Assembly (NCBI GenBank): GCA_902518395.1
Contig: CABYFX010000002.1
Location: 1 to 59,097, forward strand
DNA from: an uncultured Pelagibacteraceae bacterium
Lineage (GTDB): Bacteria > Pseudomonadota > Alphaproteobacteria > Pelagibacterales > Pelagibacteraceae
Length of the DNA stretch: 59,097 bases
Direction of reading: 5' to 3'
Shown here piece by piece: positions 1-10,141 of the stretch. Under the pieces are notes generated by a model. That model saw only the letters and a list, made by a program, of their open reading frames with translations, did not search any database and was not told the DNA's origin. Numbering within the stretch: the first letter of the stretch is position 1; each line of letters starts with the position of its first letter. A program made the translations under genes and the position numbers.

Positions 1-222
1 ATATCAAAGTGGAAGATGAAAGTGGAAAAGATTATGGATATAGAGCCCAATAGTTTTAAACCATCTCCAAAAATAAGAAGTTCATTATTAAAATTTACAC
101 CTCAAAAAAATTTTTACAATTTCAGAGATCCTAAAAACCTAGAACACATTACTAATATTTTTTTTAGCCAAAGACGTAAAATGATAAAAAAGATCAGGAC
201 AGGAAGAAAGAGGCTAAATTAA
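1..222 (+). pseudogene. ksgA: KsgA/RsmA C-terminal fragment, broken at both ends
   Basis: This reads as the C-terminal part of the 16S rRNA adenine dimethyltransferase that modifies the two adjacent adenines near the 3' end of 16S rRNA. The frame is open from base 1, so the gene enters from outside the window. The family signature is the stretch around PNSFKPSPKIRSSLL followed by FFSQRRKMIKK, which normally precedes a further C-terminal helical tail. Here the KsgA-like sequence stops at about base 190 and the frame runs through about ten unrelated codons to a stop. Those codons are the +1 frame of an rplI-like sequence. No catalytic methyltransferase domain is in view. The identification is confident; the gene as it stands is not intact. 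Confidence 0.8.
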
Positions 223-479
223 TTCACGACAAAATTAAAAATAAACAATATGAAATTAAAAAACTAAGTACTGAGAATAATGAACTTTATGGATCTGTTA
301 AACCTACAGAAATATCTAAAGTTTTGGAGGAAATAGATCAAGTTAAAATTAATCCTTCTTTAATACAACCCTCTAAAGAAATTAAATCTATCGGTGATTT
401 TGATGTTTATATAAACTTACATTCAGAAGTTCAAACTCAGATTGTAATTAAAACTATTTCACAAGAAGAAATAAAATAA
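183..479 (+). pseudogene. rplI: Ribosomal protein L9 C-terminal fragment, no start
   Basis: This is absent from the ORF track because it has no start codon. In the frame ending at the TAA of 477-479 the sequence reads as the charged connecting helix of bL9 (around DRKKEAKLIHDKIKN) and then the C-terminal domain (ELYGSVKPTEIS, IKSIGDFDVYINLHSEV). The N-terminal rRNA-binding domain is missing. A stop at 177-179 closes the frame just upstream, inside the ksgA-like sequence. A short A-rich stretch (GATAAAAAAGA) sits at the junction. rplI directly upstream of dnaB is a common bacterial order, so this side of the join looks native and the ksgA side looks foreign. Confidence 0.8.
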
Positions 480-546
480 TTATACATATTTTTCCACATT
501 AATAATTAAGATTTATTTTTTTCTTACTATATTATAAATATTAAAT

Positions 547-1962
547 GTGTCTCAATCTTTAAATATAGTTAAAAATAAACTAAATGAACTTCCTAATAAT
601 ATAGAGGCTGAACAATCAGTCATTGGGTCTATATTGTTGTCTAATGAAATATTTGATGAAATTAGTCTATTAATTTCGAGTAAAAATTTTCACGATCCAA
701 TGCATCAAAAAATTTTTGGTGCGATTGAAAGTTTAATTTACAAGGGTATGTTAGCAAATCCAATAACTCTTAAAAATCACTTCGAAAATGAAAAAGATGA
801 GCTAAATATTCCTGAATACTTAGTTAAGATTACAAAATTTTCTACTTCATCAAGACAAAGCATAGAATATTCAAAACTGATTTATGATTTGTATGTTAAG
901 AGAGAACTTATAAAAATTTCTGATAACATAATTGATACAGCAAAACTAAATGATTTGAATAATGATGGGCAGCAAATTATAGAAAGTTTTGAAAAATCCC
1001 TGTTTGATTTAGCTGAAAAAGGTTCTTTTAGTTCATCTATCGTAAAATTTGATGAAGCAATGAAACAAACCATAGAAATGGCGTCAAATGCTTATCGAAA
1101 TGAAGAAGGAATTGTAGGAGTTCCTTCAGGCTTGAGAGATCTCGATGATAGGTTAGGTGGTATGCATAAATCAGATTTAATAATTATTGCGGGTAGACCT
1201 TCTATGGGTAAAACTGCATTAGCTACAAATATAGCTTTTCACGCTGCGAAAGATATTCAAAATAAAGGAGAAAAATCTTGTATAGCTTTTTTTTCTTTAG
1301 AAATGTCCTCAGAGCAATTATCAACAAGAATTCTTGCAGAACAATCAAGAATTAAATCTAATGATATAAGACGTGGAAAAATATCAGAGGAACAATTTGA
1401 TAAATTTATAGAAACCTCAAAAAATATAGCTGAGCTTCCTTTATATATTGATGAAACTCCAGCGATTTCCATTGCAGCACTTAGTAATAGAGCGAGACGA
1501 ATAAAAAGAATTCATGGACTAGATATGATTGTTATCGACTATATTCAGTTAATGAGAGGAACGAACTTTAAAGACGGAAGAGTTCAAGAAATTTCTGAGA
1601 TAACACAAGGACTGAAAGCTCTTGCTAAAGAATTATCAGTTCCTGTATTGGCACTCTCCCAGTTGTCAAGGGCAGTTGAACAAAGAGATGACAAAAAGCC
1701 TTTATTATCAGATCTAAGAGAATCAGGATCAATTGAACAAGATGCAGATGTCGTGATGTTTGTTTTCAGAGAGGCGTATTATTTAAAAAATAAAGAGCCA
1801 AGACCTGCAACTGTTGAACATGCAGAATGGCAGGCAAAAATGAATGAAATTTCTCATTTAGCTGAACTTCTTATACTAAAGCAAAGACATGGTCCAACTG
1901 GTACTATAATGCTTGAATTTGAGGAAATGTTTACCAAATTTAAAGATATTCAAAATAATTAA
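547..1962 (+). CDS. dnaB: Replicative DNA helicase DnaB
   Basis: This is the hexameric 5'-3' helicase that unwinds DNA at the replication fork and interacts with primase. The N-terminal domain begins at the family motif NIEAEQSVIGSIL (about residues 18-30). The RecA-like C-terminal domain carries Walker A GRPSMGKTALA near residue 216 and a Walker B-like strand IVIDYIQLM near 328. The downstream LSQLSRAVEQR and LRESGSIEQDAD motifs are also typical. At 471 aa it is normal length and no intein is present. The GTG at 547 is used; the overlapping ATG at 545 is out of frame and stops at once. It lies directly downstream of the rplI remnant, as in many bacteria. Confidence 0.97.
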   Translation: MSQSLNIVKNKLNELPNNIEAEQSVIGSILLSNEIFDEISLLISSKNFHDPMHQKIFGAIESLIYKGMLANPITLKNHFENEKDELNIPEYLVKITKFSTSSRQSIEYSKLIYDLYVKRELIKISDNIIDTAKLNDLNNDGQQIIESFEKSLFDLAEKGSFSSSIVKFDEAMKQTIEMASNAYRNEEGIVGVPSGLRDLDDRLGGMHKSDLIIIAGRPSMGKTALATNIAFHAAKDIQNKGEKSCIAFFSLEMSSEQLSTRILAEQSRIKSNDIRRGKISEEQFDKFIETSKNIAELPLYIDETPAISIAALSNRARRIKRIHGLDMIVIDYIQLMRGTNFKDGRVQEISEITQGLKALAKELSVPVLALSQLSRAVEQRDDKKPLLSDLRESGSIEQDADVVMFVFREAYYLKNKEPRPATVEHAEWQAKMNEISHLAELLILKQRHGPTGTIMLEFEEMFTKFKDIQNN

Positions 1963-1987
1963 TATAAATTATAAAAGCTAATACTAA

Positions 1988-4360
1988 ATGTTAGCTAATT
2001 TTTATCAAAAAAATATTATTGAAAAACCAAAACCAATTATTTCAATATTGTTGATTATATTGATTACTGCATTTTACTTTTCTAAAGACTTTAGGTTAGA
2101 TGCTAGTTCAGAAACACTATTATTAGAAAATGATCCCGATCTAAAATATCTTAATGAAATAAATAAGAGATATGGTGCTAAGGAATTTTTAGTACTCACC
2201 TACTCTCCGAATAGTAAAATGAATTCGGAGAAATCAATTAAAAGTCTTTCTAAATTAAAAAATGAGCTAAAATCATTAAACTGGGTTCATAATGTAGTTA
2301 CACTTTTAGATGTTCCCTTATTAGAGGCAACAGATGATAGTTTAATTGAACGTATTCAAAATTTTAAAACGTTAACAAGTAAGAATATAGATAAAGACCG
2401 TGGATTTAATGAAATCTTAAATAGTCCAGTATTTAGGAACTTTGTAATTAGCGAGGACGGAAAAACAAGTGGTATCATTGTATATATAAAACCAAATAAA
2501 ACAGATAAAGAGATCAAGACTGAAAGAGAATTAGAGGTTTATAAAGATAAAATTAAAAAAGAGCGACATCAAAATATTTTAGAAATTAGAGAGGTTATAA
2601 AAAATCATAATCAAAATACGCAGATTTTTCTCGGCGGTATTCCGATGATAGCTGATGATATGATGACTTTTATAAAAAATGATATTGTAACTTTTGGTAT
2701 TGGTGTATTAGTTTTTATAATTTTAACACTTTGGTATGTATTCAGAAAAATTATTTGGATAGTAATTCCAATATGTAGCTGTTTTTTTTCTGTTGTATTT
2801 ATGACAGGTTTTCTGGGTTTTGTTGGATGGAAAGTTACAGTAATTTCATCAAACTTCATTGCTTTAATGCTAATTCTAACAATGGCAATGAATATTCACA
2901 TGAGTACCAGGTTTTTACAATTAAACAAACAGTTTCCAAGAAAGAAAAAAATTCAAATTTTAATTTTGACAACAAGAAAAATGATTTGGCCAATATTTTA
3001 TACTGTCTTAACAACAATATGTGCTTTTATGTCATTAATCTTTAGTGAAATAAAACCAATAATCGATTTCGGATGGATGATGACTTTTGGATTAATAACC
3101 TCGTTAATAATTACATTCACACTTCTCCCTACACTGTTAAGTTTTGTTCAGAACTCAAATGTTGCATTAACTGAGGAAAAAGACTCTAAAATAACTGGCT
3201 ATTTAGGAATATTAGCAGTTAAAAATAAAAATTACATATTTTATTTAACTGGGATAATTATATTTTTAAGCATATTTGGTATCTCAAAATTAGAAGTTGA
3301 AAATAGTTTCATTAATTACTTTGATAAAAATACTGAGATTTATAAAGGTATGAAGTTAATAGACGAAAAACTGGGTGGAACAACTCCGCTAGAAGTTATT
3401 TTAAAATTTCCAAAAGATGGAGATGAAGAAACTGATAGTGAGAATGATTGGGGTGATGAGGATGAAAATGATAATAAATATTGGTTTACAAAAGATAAAA
3501 TTAATAAAATAACTCGGGTTCACAATTATTTAAATGATATTGATGCTGTTGGTAAAGTTTTATCCTTTTCATCAATAATCGAAGTTGCAACAAAATTAAA
3601 TAATAATAAGCCACTTGGAACTTTGGAAATGGGAGTTCTGTATACTAAAATTCCAGATAATATTAAAAAAGAAATAGTAGACCCATATATATCTATAAAA
3701 AATTCTGAAGCTAGAATAAGTTTAAGAATAAAAGATTCTTTGGATGGATTAAGAAGAAATGATCTGATTAATAAAATTAAATTCGATCTAGAGAATAAGT
3801 TAAATATCAAGAAAGATGAGTTTAAATTAGGAGGTGTCCTTATATTATTTAATAACTTACTTCAAAGCTTATTTAAATCTCAAATTTTAACTCTTGGTTT
3901 TGTGATGGTTGGAATATTTGCAATGTTTCTAATTCTTTTTAGAAATATTAAAATTTCACTTATTGGAGTGATACCAAATTTTATTGCAGCTTTTTTTATT
4001 TTGGGAATTATTGGTTTGGCAGGTATCCCCTTGGATATGATGACAATTACAATCGCTGCTATCACGATTGGTATAGCTGTAGATAATAGCATACATTATA
4101 TTTATAGATTTAGGGAGGAGCTTACTAAAATAAAAGATTATAATAAAACACTTAAATATTGTCATTCAACAGTAGGAGTAGCGATACTAAATACATCTAT
4201 TACAATTGTATTTGGATTTTCTATTTTGGTTTTATCTAATTTTATTCCAACTATATATTTTGGAGTCTTTACTGGGATAGCAATGTTATTGGCTATGATA
4301 TCAGTTTTAACATTATTACCATCTTTACTTTTAGTGCTCAAACCTTTTAAGATTAAATAA
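1988..4360 (+). CDS. RND/MMPL-family predicted exporter
   Basis: This is a large inner-membrane protein of the RND superfamily (COG1033, MMPL/SSD-like). A first membrane segment near residues 16-33 is followed by a roughly 190-residue periplasmic domain starting at the conserved LDASSETLL region. A block of hydrophobic helices follows (about 232-400), then a second periplasmic domain and a second helix block (about 635-785). The two-fold repeat is the family hallmark. The second loop carries a very acidic insert (EETDSENDWGDEDEND). Substrates of COG1033 proteins are mostly unknown; some relatives move hopanoids or other lipids. No adaptor or outer-membrane partner is adjacent. The start lies 25 bases after dnaB. 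Confidence 0.8.
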   Translation: MLANFYQKNIIEKPKPIISILLIILITAFYFSKDFRLDASSETLLLENDPDLKYLNEINKRYGAKEFLVLTYSPNSKMNSEKSIKSLSKLKNELKSLNWVHNVVTLLDVPLLEATDDSLIERIQNFKTLTSKNIDKDRGFNEILNSPVFRNFVISEDGKTSGIIVYIKPNKTDKEIKTERELEVYKDKIKKERHQNILEIREVIKNHNQNTQIFLGGIPMIADDMMTFIKNDIVTFGIGVLVFIILTLWYVFRKIIWIVIPICSCFFSVVFMTGFLGFVGWKVTVISSNFIALMLILTMAMNIHMSTRFLQLNKQFPRKKKIQILILTTRKMIWPIFYTVLTTICAFMSLIFSEIKPIIDFGWMMTFGLITSLIITFTLLPTLLSFVQNSNVALTEEKDSKITGYLGILAVKNKNYIFYLTGIIIFLSIFGISKLEVENSFINYFDKNTEIYKGMKLIDEKLGGTTPLEVILKFPKDGDEETDSENDWGDEDENDNKYWFTKDKINKITRVHNYLNDIDAVGKVLSFSSIIEVATKLNNNKPLGTLEMGVLYTKIPDNIKKEIVDPYISIKNSEARISLRIKDSLDGLRRNDLINKIKFDLENKLNIKKDEFKLGGVLILFNNLLQSLFKSQILTLGFVMVGIFAMFLILFRNIKISLIGVIPNFIAAFFILGIIGLAGIPLDMMTITIAAITIGIAVDNSIHYIYRFREELTKIKDYNKTLKYCHSTVGVAILNTSITIVFGFSILVLSNFIPTIYFGVFTGIAMLLAMISVLTLLPSLLLVLKPFKIK

Positions 4361-4363
4361 TTA

Positions 4364-4906
4364 ATGGAAGTTGTAAAAGATTTTTTTACTGATCTGTATG
4401 CCTTTGATATTATTTATTTGGTTTTCACAGTACTATCCTTGATTACATGCACAAAAAAGGGCTTTTTGTTGAGTATTTTGTCAGCCTCTAAATGGCTTTT
4501 AGCTTATGTAGTTACTCTATTTCTATTTCCAAAAGTAAAACCATTCTTCGAAGATATAATAGATAGTGAATATGTGCTTGATCTAGCAGTTGGTCTAGGA
4601 TTATTTATAATAATTATTTTTTTAATTTTATTAATAAATAAAGGAATTAATAGAGCAGTCACATACTCTGGATTAGGGAACTTGGATAGAATCTTTGGTT
4701 TCTTTTTTGGATTTGTGAGGTCTTACGTTATTGTTGTGTGTATCTATACAACTATAAATATCGTCTATAACCACAAAAAATGGCCAATTAATTTAGAGGA
4801 AGCTTTTACATATGGATGGGTTGAAAAAGGTAGTAACTACCTTATAAAAGAATTTCCTGATAAAAAAGATTATGAAGAAACCAAAGAAAAAGTTCAAGAT
4901 ATATAA
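4364..4906 (+). CDS. cvpA: CvpA family membrane protein
   Basis: A 180-aa inner-membrane protein with about four hydrophobic segments (near residues 13-30, 40-57, 73-92 and 108-130) and a hydrophilic tail. The segment LITCTKKGFLLSILSASKWLLAY and the later GLGNLDRIFGFFFGFVRSYVIV are the typical CvpA core, including the conserved (L/D)R..G...G..RG-like pattern. CvpA proteins have been linked to colicin V export and envelope stress tolerance; the molecular role is unclear. The gene sits directly before purF, the classical cvpA-purF order, and its last 35 bases overlap purF in another frame. Confidence 0.88.
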   Translation: MEVVKDFFTDLYAFDIIYLVFTVLSLITCTKKGFLLSILSASKWLLAYVVTLFLFPKVKPFFEDIIDSEYVLDLAVGLGLFIIIIFLILLINKGINRAVTYSGLGNLDRIFGFFFGFVRSYVIVVCIYTTINIVYNHKKWPINLEEAFTYGWVEKGSNYLIKEFPDKKDYEETKEKVQDI

Positions 4907-6341
4907 TCCTAAGATTAAGGAAGAGTGTGCAGTATTTGGAATAAGCAATTCCAATGATGCCTCAACCCTTACAGCTTTAGGTCTTCATGCACTTCAACAT
5001 AGGGGTCAAGAGGGTTGTGGTATTGTTTCATATGATGGGGAAAAATATCACTCAGAAAAAAGATTTGGGTTAGTTGGTGATAATTTTAATGATGAAAAAG
5101 TTTTTAAAAAACTTCCTGGAAGATATGCAATCGGTCATAATCGATATTCAACAACAGGAGGAACCGCTTTAAGAAATGTACAACCTTTTTTTGCTGATAC
5201 TAACGCAGGTGGTATTGGTGTTGCGCATAATGGTAATCTTACTAACGCTATAACACTAAGAAACAAGCTAGTACAGGATGGAGCGATATTCTATACAACA
5301 TCGGATACTGAAACAATTGTTCAATTAATTGCTAAATCAAAAAGAGGAAAAACGATAGATAAAATCATAGATGCTATATTCCAAATTCAAGGTGGTTATG
5401 CACTTGTGATGATGACACAAAATACACTAATAGGTGTAAGAGATCCTTACGGAATTAGACCATTAGTAATAGGTAAATTAAAAAACTCATATGTATTTGC
5501 CTCTGAAACTTGTGCGTTTGATATTATTGGAGCAAAATTTGTAAGAGAGGTTGAAAATGGAGAAATTGTTTACATTGAAAATGATGAGTTAAAAAGTATT
5601 AAACCATTTCCACCAAAAAAGATTAGACCTTGTGTATTTGAATACATTTATTTCTCTAGACCAGACAGTATCTTAAACGGTAAAACTGCATACGAATACA
5701 GAAAGAATTTTGGACAACAATTGGCAAAAGAGGATAAAATAGAAGCTGACTTAGTCGTGCCTGTCCCAGACTCAGGGAACGCTGCAGCACTTGGATATGC
5801 TGAAGAAAAAGGTCTAAAATTCGACCTAGGTTTAATTCGAAACCATTATGTTGGTAGGACTTTTATTGAGCCCTCTCAACAAATTAGAAGTTTGGGAGTT
5901 AAGCTAAAATTGAATCCAAATATCTCAGTAATAAAAAATAAGAGGATTATTTTAGTTGATGACTCACTAGTAAGAGGTACTACATCGTCAAAAATAGTAA
6001 AAATGTTATACGATTCTGGAGCAAAAGAAGTTCACGTGAGAATAGCAAGTCCTGAAATTAAGTTTCCTGATTTTTACGGAGTTGATACACCAACAAAAAA
6101 AGAACTTTTAGCAGCAAACAAATCTACAGCTCAAATATGTGAATTCATTAAGGCAAAATCATTAAAATTCCTAAGTTTGAATGGTTTATATTTAGGAATG
6201 GGATTTGAAAAAAGAAATGAAAATTATCCACAATTAACAGATCATCACTTTACTGGCGAATACCCTATAAAAATAATAGATGAGCTTGGCGAAGATAAAG
6301 TAACCCAACTTTCTTTATTGAGCACCGCATCAAATAATTAA
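4872..6341 (+). CDS. purF: Amidophosphoribosyltransferase PurF
   Basis: It catalyses the first committed step of de novo purine synthesis: PRPP plus glutamine gives phosphoribosylamine. The N-terminal glutaminase domain begins after a short propeptide. Cys19 in EECAVFGI would become the N-terminal nucleophile, so residues 1-18 should be removed. The phosphoribosyltransferase domain has the PRPP-binding motif ILVDDSLVRGTT near residue 358. RHNRYSTTG-like and YGIRPL motifs are present. Length (489 aa) is normal. The start codon lies inside the end of cvpA, so the propeptide is encoded in the overlap. It pairs functionally with guaA and guaB further along the window. Confidence 0.97.
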   Translation: MKKPKKKFKIYNPKIKEECAVFGISNSNDASTLTALGLHALQHRGQEGCGIVSYDGEKYHSEKRFGLVGDNFNDEKVFKKLPGRYAIGHNRYSTTGGTALRNVQPFFADTNAGGIGVAHNGNLTNAITLRNKLVQDGAIFYTTSDTETIVQLIAKSKRGKTIDKIIDAIFQIQGGYALVMMTQNTLIGVRDPYGIRPLVIGKLKNSYVFASETCAFDIIGAKFVREVENGEIVYIENDELKSIKPFPPKKIRPCVFEYIYFSRPDSILNGKTAYEYRKNFGQQLAKEDKIEADLVVPVPDSGNAAALGYAEEKGLKFDLGLIRNHYVGRTFIEPSQQIRSLGVKLKLNPNISVIKNKRIILVDDSLVRGTTSSKIVKMLYDSGAKEVHVRIASPEIKFPDFYGVDTPTKKELLAANKSTAQICEFIKAKSLKFLSLNGLYLGMGFEKRNENYPQLTDHHFTGEYPIKIIDELGEDKVTQLSLLSTASNN

Positions 6342-6342
6342 A

Positions 6343-6900
6343 ATGAAAAAAGTAAGTTTTACAGAAATGAAGAATGGTACTAAAGAAGACTATCAACTTT
6401 TAGAAAAATTAGAAAGTCAGTATGAAAGAAAAACTGCAGATAGAATTTTAGATTATTTAGCTTCACAAACTACTACCCTTGAAGGTTATCAAATAACAAG
6501 ACTAGAACACTCTTTGCAAGCAGCTACAAGAGCATATAAGAATGGAGAAAATGAAGAAATGGTTGTAGCAACATTATTACATGATCTTGGAGATGTGTTA
6601 GCTCCAATGAACCATTCTCAATACGCGGCATCATTAATTAAACCTTATGTTTCAGAAAAAACTTATTGGATTATTTTACATCATGGTCTATTTCAAACTT
6701 ATTATTCTGCAGAACATTTAGGTGGAGATAAAAATGCAAGAGAAAAATATAAGGATGCAGAACATTATCAAGCAACAATAGATTTTTGCGAAAAGTATGA
6801 TCAATCTTCATTTGATCCAAATTATAAGTCAATGACTTTAAAAGATTTTGAGCCAATGGTTAGGAATATTTTTTCAAGAAAACCTTACTACCATCATTAA
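6343..6900 (+). CDS. HD-domain protein, PhnZ/TmpB-like possible di-iron oxygenase
   Basis: A 185-aa single-domain HD protein beginning one base after purF. Visible metal-ligand candidates are His56 (LEHSLQ), His80-Asp81 (LLHDLGD), His91 (MNHSQ), His113/114 (LHHGLFQ) and Asp154 (EKYDQSS). The spacing and the LEHSLQ motif resemble PhnZ and TmpB, which use a mixed-valent di-iron centre to oxidise hydroxyphosphonates. They also resemble myo-inositol oxygenase-like HD enzymes rather than nucleotide phosphohydrolases. No phosphonate gene is nearby, so the substrate is unknown. An ordinary HD phosphohydrolase remains possible. The family relation is inferred from motif memory. Confidence 0.65.
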   Translation: MKKVSFTEMKNGTKEDYQLLEKLESQYERKTADRILDYLASQTTTLEGYQITRLEHSLQAATRAYKNGENEEMVVATLLHDLGDVLAPMNHSQYAASLIKPYVSEKTYWIILHHGLFQTYYSAEHLGGDKNAREKYKDAEHYQATIDFCEKYDQSSFDPNYKSMTLKDFEPMVRNIFSRKPYYHH

Positions 6901-6901
6901 A

Positions 6902-8842
6902 TTGTCTAATATTTTAAAAAACGAAAAAAGTCCTTATCTCCAACAACATAAAGATAACCCAGTTGATTGGTTTCCTTGGAATAAAGAAAGCTTAGATAAA
7001 GCAAAAAAAGAAAAAAAACCTATATTTTTAAGTGTAGGGTATGCAAGTTGTCATTGGTGTCATGTTATGGCTCATGAGAGTTTTGAAAATGAAGAAACTG
7101 CCAAACTAATGAACGAAAAGTTTATTAATATTAAAGTTGATAGGGAGGAAAGACCTGATTTGGATTATGTATTTCAAAAAAGCTTATCAATACTAACTGG
7201 AGCTCAAGGTGGATGGCCATTATCAATGTTCTTAGACGAAAATGGTGTACCATTTACAGGTGGAACGTATTTCCCTCCCAAAGAAATTCAAGGAAGACCT
7301 GACTTTAAAAAAGTCCTAAATAATGTGCATAAAGTGTACAACGAAAATAGAGGGAAAATTTTAGCTCAAGCACCTCAAGTTAAAGAAATATTCTCAAAAA
7401 TTAATCAAAGATCTGCAGTTTTAAATCAACCTTTGGAGCCATTTGTTGAAAAAATTATTAATTATTTAGATGAAAAAAATGGAAGTTTCAAAGGAGCCCC
7501 AAAGTTCCCTCAATTTTATCTATTTGATGCAATGTTTTACTTTTATTTGAAGACCAAAAAGAAAAACTATTTTAAACCTGTTGAAATTTTGCTCAATAAT
7601 CTTTGTTCCAAAGGTATTTATGATCATTTAGAAGGAGGAATTTCAAGATATGCTGTTGATGAAAAATGGATAATTCCTCACTTTGAAAAAATGCTTTATG
7701 ACAATATCCAATTTATTGATCTCTTAACTAAATTTTATCAAAATACAAAAAATGGTTATTTTAAAAATAAACTTTTACAAACAATTCAATATTTTAATAA
7801 TGAATTTAAAAACAAAGAACAATTATATGGTTCAGCATATGATGCTGATAGCGAAGGTGTTGAAGGAAAATATTATGTTTGGTCGTATGAAGAATTAAAA
7901 AATCTTTTAAAAGAAGACATTAAATTACTAGAAAATAATTACGAAATTTCGGAGAGCGGTAATTTTGAAGGTAATAACATTTTGGTGGAAAAAAATTTAA
8001 TACCTGATGAGGATAAAAATAAGCTGGACCAAATAAAAAATAAATTACTTAATATTAGAAGAAAAAGAATAAAACCATTTTTTGATGATAAATCGCAAAC
8101 TGATTTAAATGCATATATGCTCCAAGTTCTTCTCAAAACTTCAGTAAATTTAGATGATGAAAATTTAAAAAGTAAGACGATAGAAACAATTGAAATATTA
8201 AATAAAAAATTGCATCAAAAAATTATTCATTGTTATGAAAATAAAGAAATAGAAACTTTTCTTGAGGACTATGTATATTATGCTTTACTCATGATAACGC
8301 TATATGAAGTTAATGCTGATAAAAAAGCTTTAGAAAAATCAATAGAAATAATGAATGATACTTGGGAATTATTCTTTAATAAAGAAACGCAGCTGTTCCA
8401 GAAAAATATTATTAAAGATAATGATTTGTTTACAAGTCCACTAGACTTAAATGATAGCAATATACCAAATGGTAATAGTGTTTATCTACTAATTTCAAAT
8501 AAATTATATTCAATTACAAATGATAAAATATGGTCTGAAAGAAATAATGTTCTTAAAAAATCATTTCATCAGGTCTTAAACTCTTATTATTCACAAATGT
8601 TTAGTTTTATAAAAACACTAGATATTTGCGATAATAGCTTATCATTCACATTCCATGGAACATCTCAATCTATAAAAGAAATGCAGCTTTATTTACAAAA
8701 AGAATATTTAGGGGTTGCAACATTTGTTTACCAATTAAATAATGATACAAAACCTAGTGTTATTATATGTAAAAACCAAACTTGTTCTAACAAATTAACT
8801 AACATAAGCGAAGCTGTTGAATATCTAAGTAAGAGTGATTAA
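6902..8842 (+). CDS. Thioredoxin-domain protein, YyaL/DUF255 (SPATA20-like)
   Basis: A long two-part protein: an N-terminal thioredoxin-like DUF255 domain followed by an (alpha/alpha)6-type region related to glycoside-processing folds. The family opening is present ([17 protein letters not shown]), as is the redox-like motif CHWC at about residues 50-53 and the [10 protein letters not shown] motif. The ORF track starts at 6848, but those first 18 codons overlap the HD gene and lie outside the family alignment. I prefer TTG at 6902, which gives 646 aa and a one-base gap to the previous gene. The function of the family is not established; possible disulfide or N-acylglucosamine-epimerase-like roles have been suggested. 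Confidence 0.85.
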   Translation: MSNILKNEKSPYLQQHKDNPVDWFPWNKESLDKAKKEKKPIFLSVGYASCHWCHVMAHESFENEETAKLMNEKFINIKVDREERPDLDYVFQKSLSILTGAQGGWPLSMFLDENGVPFTGGTYFPPKEIQGRPDFKKVLNNVHKVYNENRGKILAQAPQVKEIFSKINQRSAVLNQPLEPFVEKIINYLDEKNGSFKGAPKFPQFYLFDAMFYFYLKTKKKNYFKPVEILLNNLCSKGIYDHLEGGISRYAVDEKWIIPHFEKMLYDNIQFIDLLTKFYQNTKNGYFKNKLLQTIQYFNNEFKNKEQLYGSAYDADSEGVEGKYYVWSYEELKNLLKEDIKLLENNYEISESGNFEGNNILVEKNLIPDEDKNKLDQIKNKLLNIRRKRIKPFFDDKSQTDLNAYMLQVLLKTSVNLDDENLKSKTIETIEILNKKLHQKIIHCYENKEIETFLEDYVYYALLMITLYEVNADKKALEKSIEIMNDTWELFFNKETQLFQKNIIKDNDLFTSPLDLNDSNIPNGNSVYLLISNKLYSITNDKIWSERNNVLKKSFHQVLNSYYSQMFSFIKTLDICDNSLSFTFHGTSQSIKEMQLYLQKEYLGVATFVYQLNNDTKPSVIICKNQTCSNKLTNISEAVEYLSKSD

Positions 8843-8851
8843 ATCATTAAT

Positions 8852-10141
8852 ATGAATAAAGATAACATAATAGATCATTTTAATTCGGGAATTAAGGAGC
8901 CTATAAATTCCAAAATAGGCGTTGAGCACGAAAAATTTCTTTTCTACAAGAAGAATAATAAAAGAATTAATTATTCTACAATTAAAGAGATTTTCAAAAT
9001 TTTATATGAATTCGGTTGGAAACCATCTTATGAAGGTGAGAATGTAATAGCATTAAACAAAGATAACAAAAGTATAACTTTAGAACCAGGTAATCAAATT
9101 GAGCTTGCTGGTGCTCAATTAACTAATATTCATGAAGTTTGCTCTGAAGCTAATAATTATTTGTTTGAACTTAAACAAGTTGTTGAAAAATTAGATTTAA
9201 AAATAGTAAGTGCTGGATTTGATCCAATATCTAAGTTGTCTGAAATTCCAAACAATCCTAAAAAAAGATATGAAGTAATGACAAAGGATATGCCTAAAGG
9301 TGGGTCACTAAGTTTAGATATGATGTATAGAACATCTGGGACACAGTTAAATCTAGACTATACTTCTGAAAATGATTTTTTAAAAAAGTTTAAATTAGCA
9401 AATAGCTTAGTGCCATTAAGCATTGCACTTTTTGCAAACTCATCAATTGTTGAGAAAAAAGATAGTAAATATTTATCATATCGATCAAAAGTATGGCAAG
9501 AAACATCAAGGGGTGGCCTTCCAGAAATTTTTTTAGAAAATGTTGATTTTGAAAAATATGCTGATTTTGTAATAGATTACCCAATACTATTTATAAAAAG
9601 TGGTGATAAATATTTACCAGGTAAAAATTATAAATTTTCTGATTATATGAATGGTAATATTCACGAAATAAATAAATCTTTACCAAGTATTGACGATCTT
9701 GGATTGCATTTAAGTACTATATTTACAGAGAATAGATTAAAACAATATATTGAATTAAGATCTATGGATACTTGTGGTTGGGACTGTATCTGCGCTGGAC
9801 CTGCTTTTTTTACTGGACTTTTATATGGTAATTTAGACGAAGCATTAGAATTTATTTCAAAATGGGAAAAGAAAGATTTATTGAATGCCTATAAAGATGC
9901 ACCTATGAAAGGACTTGATACAAATTTGATGGGTAAAGATATGATTTATTGGATCTCTAACTTGTTAAAAATTGCTAAAAAAGGCTTAGAAAAGAGAGAA
10001 TTTATTGGAAAAAGCGGTACAAACGAAACTAAATACTTGGAACATCTAAATAAGATTATCAATAATAAAGAAACAGTCGCCAGTCATGTTATAAATAAAT
10101 TCTCTAGATTTCAAAATTTAGAAGATTTATATGACAAATAA
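8852..10141 (+). CDS. gshA: Glutamate-cysteine ligase, plant/alphaproteobacterial type
   Basis: It catalyses the first step of glutathione synthesis, ATP-dependent joining of glutamate to cysteine. The sequence shows the type-2/plant GCL signatures: IGVEHEKFLF near residue 21, the SITLEPGNQIELAGA segment near 75, GGSLSLDMMYRTSGTQLNLDY near 150, and ELRSMDTCG near 302. At 429 aa it is slightly shorter than the usual 450-460 aa. It overlaps gshB by 11 bases, so both enzymes are made from one transcript. Cytosolic. Confidence 0.93.
   Translation: MNKDNIIDHFNSGIKEPINSKIGVEHEKFLFYKKNNKRINYSTIKEIFKILYEFGWKPSYEGENVIALNKDNKSITLEPGNQIELAGAQLTNIHEVCSEANNYLFELKQVVEKLDLKIVSAGFDPISKLSEIPNNPKKRYEVMTKDMPKGGSLSLDMMYRTSGTQLNLDYTSENDFLKKFKLANSLVPLSIALFANSSIVEKKDSKYLSYRSKVWQETSRGGLPEIFLENVDFEKYADFVIDYPILFIKSGDKYLPGKNYKFSDYMNGNIHEINKSLPSIDDLGLHLSTIFTENRLKQYIELRSMDTCGWDCICAGPAFFTGLLYGNLDEALEFISKWEKKDLLNAYKDAPMKGLDTNLMGKDMIYWISNLLKIAKKGLEKREFIGKSGTNETKYLEHLNKIINNKETVASHVINKFSRFQNLEDLYDK

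Noticed and set aside
480-546. Possible promoter or riboswitch before dnaB
   Set aside because: The gap is short and A+T rich; no boxes or stems stand out.
3420-3480. Acidic stretch in the RND protein as a possible frameshift or repeat
   Set aside because: The frame continues cleanly into conserved regions, so it is treated as an acidic loop.
6848-6901. Upstream start for the YyaL protein
   Set aside because: The first 18 codons lie inside the HD gene and outside the family alignment; TTG 6902 fits better.
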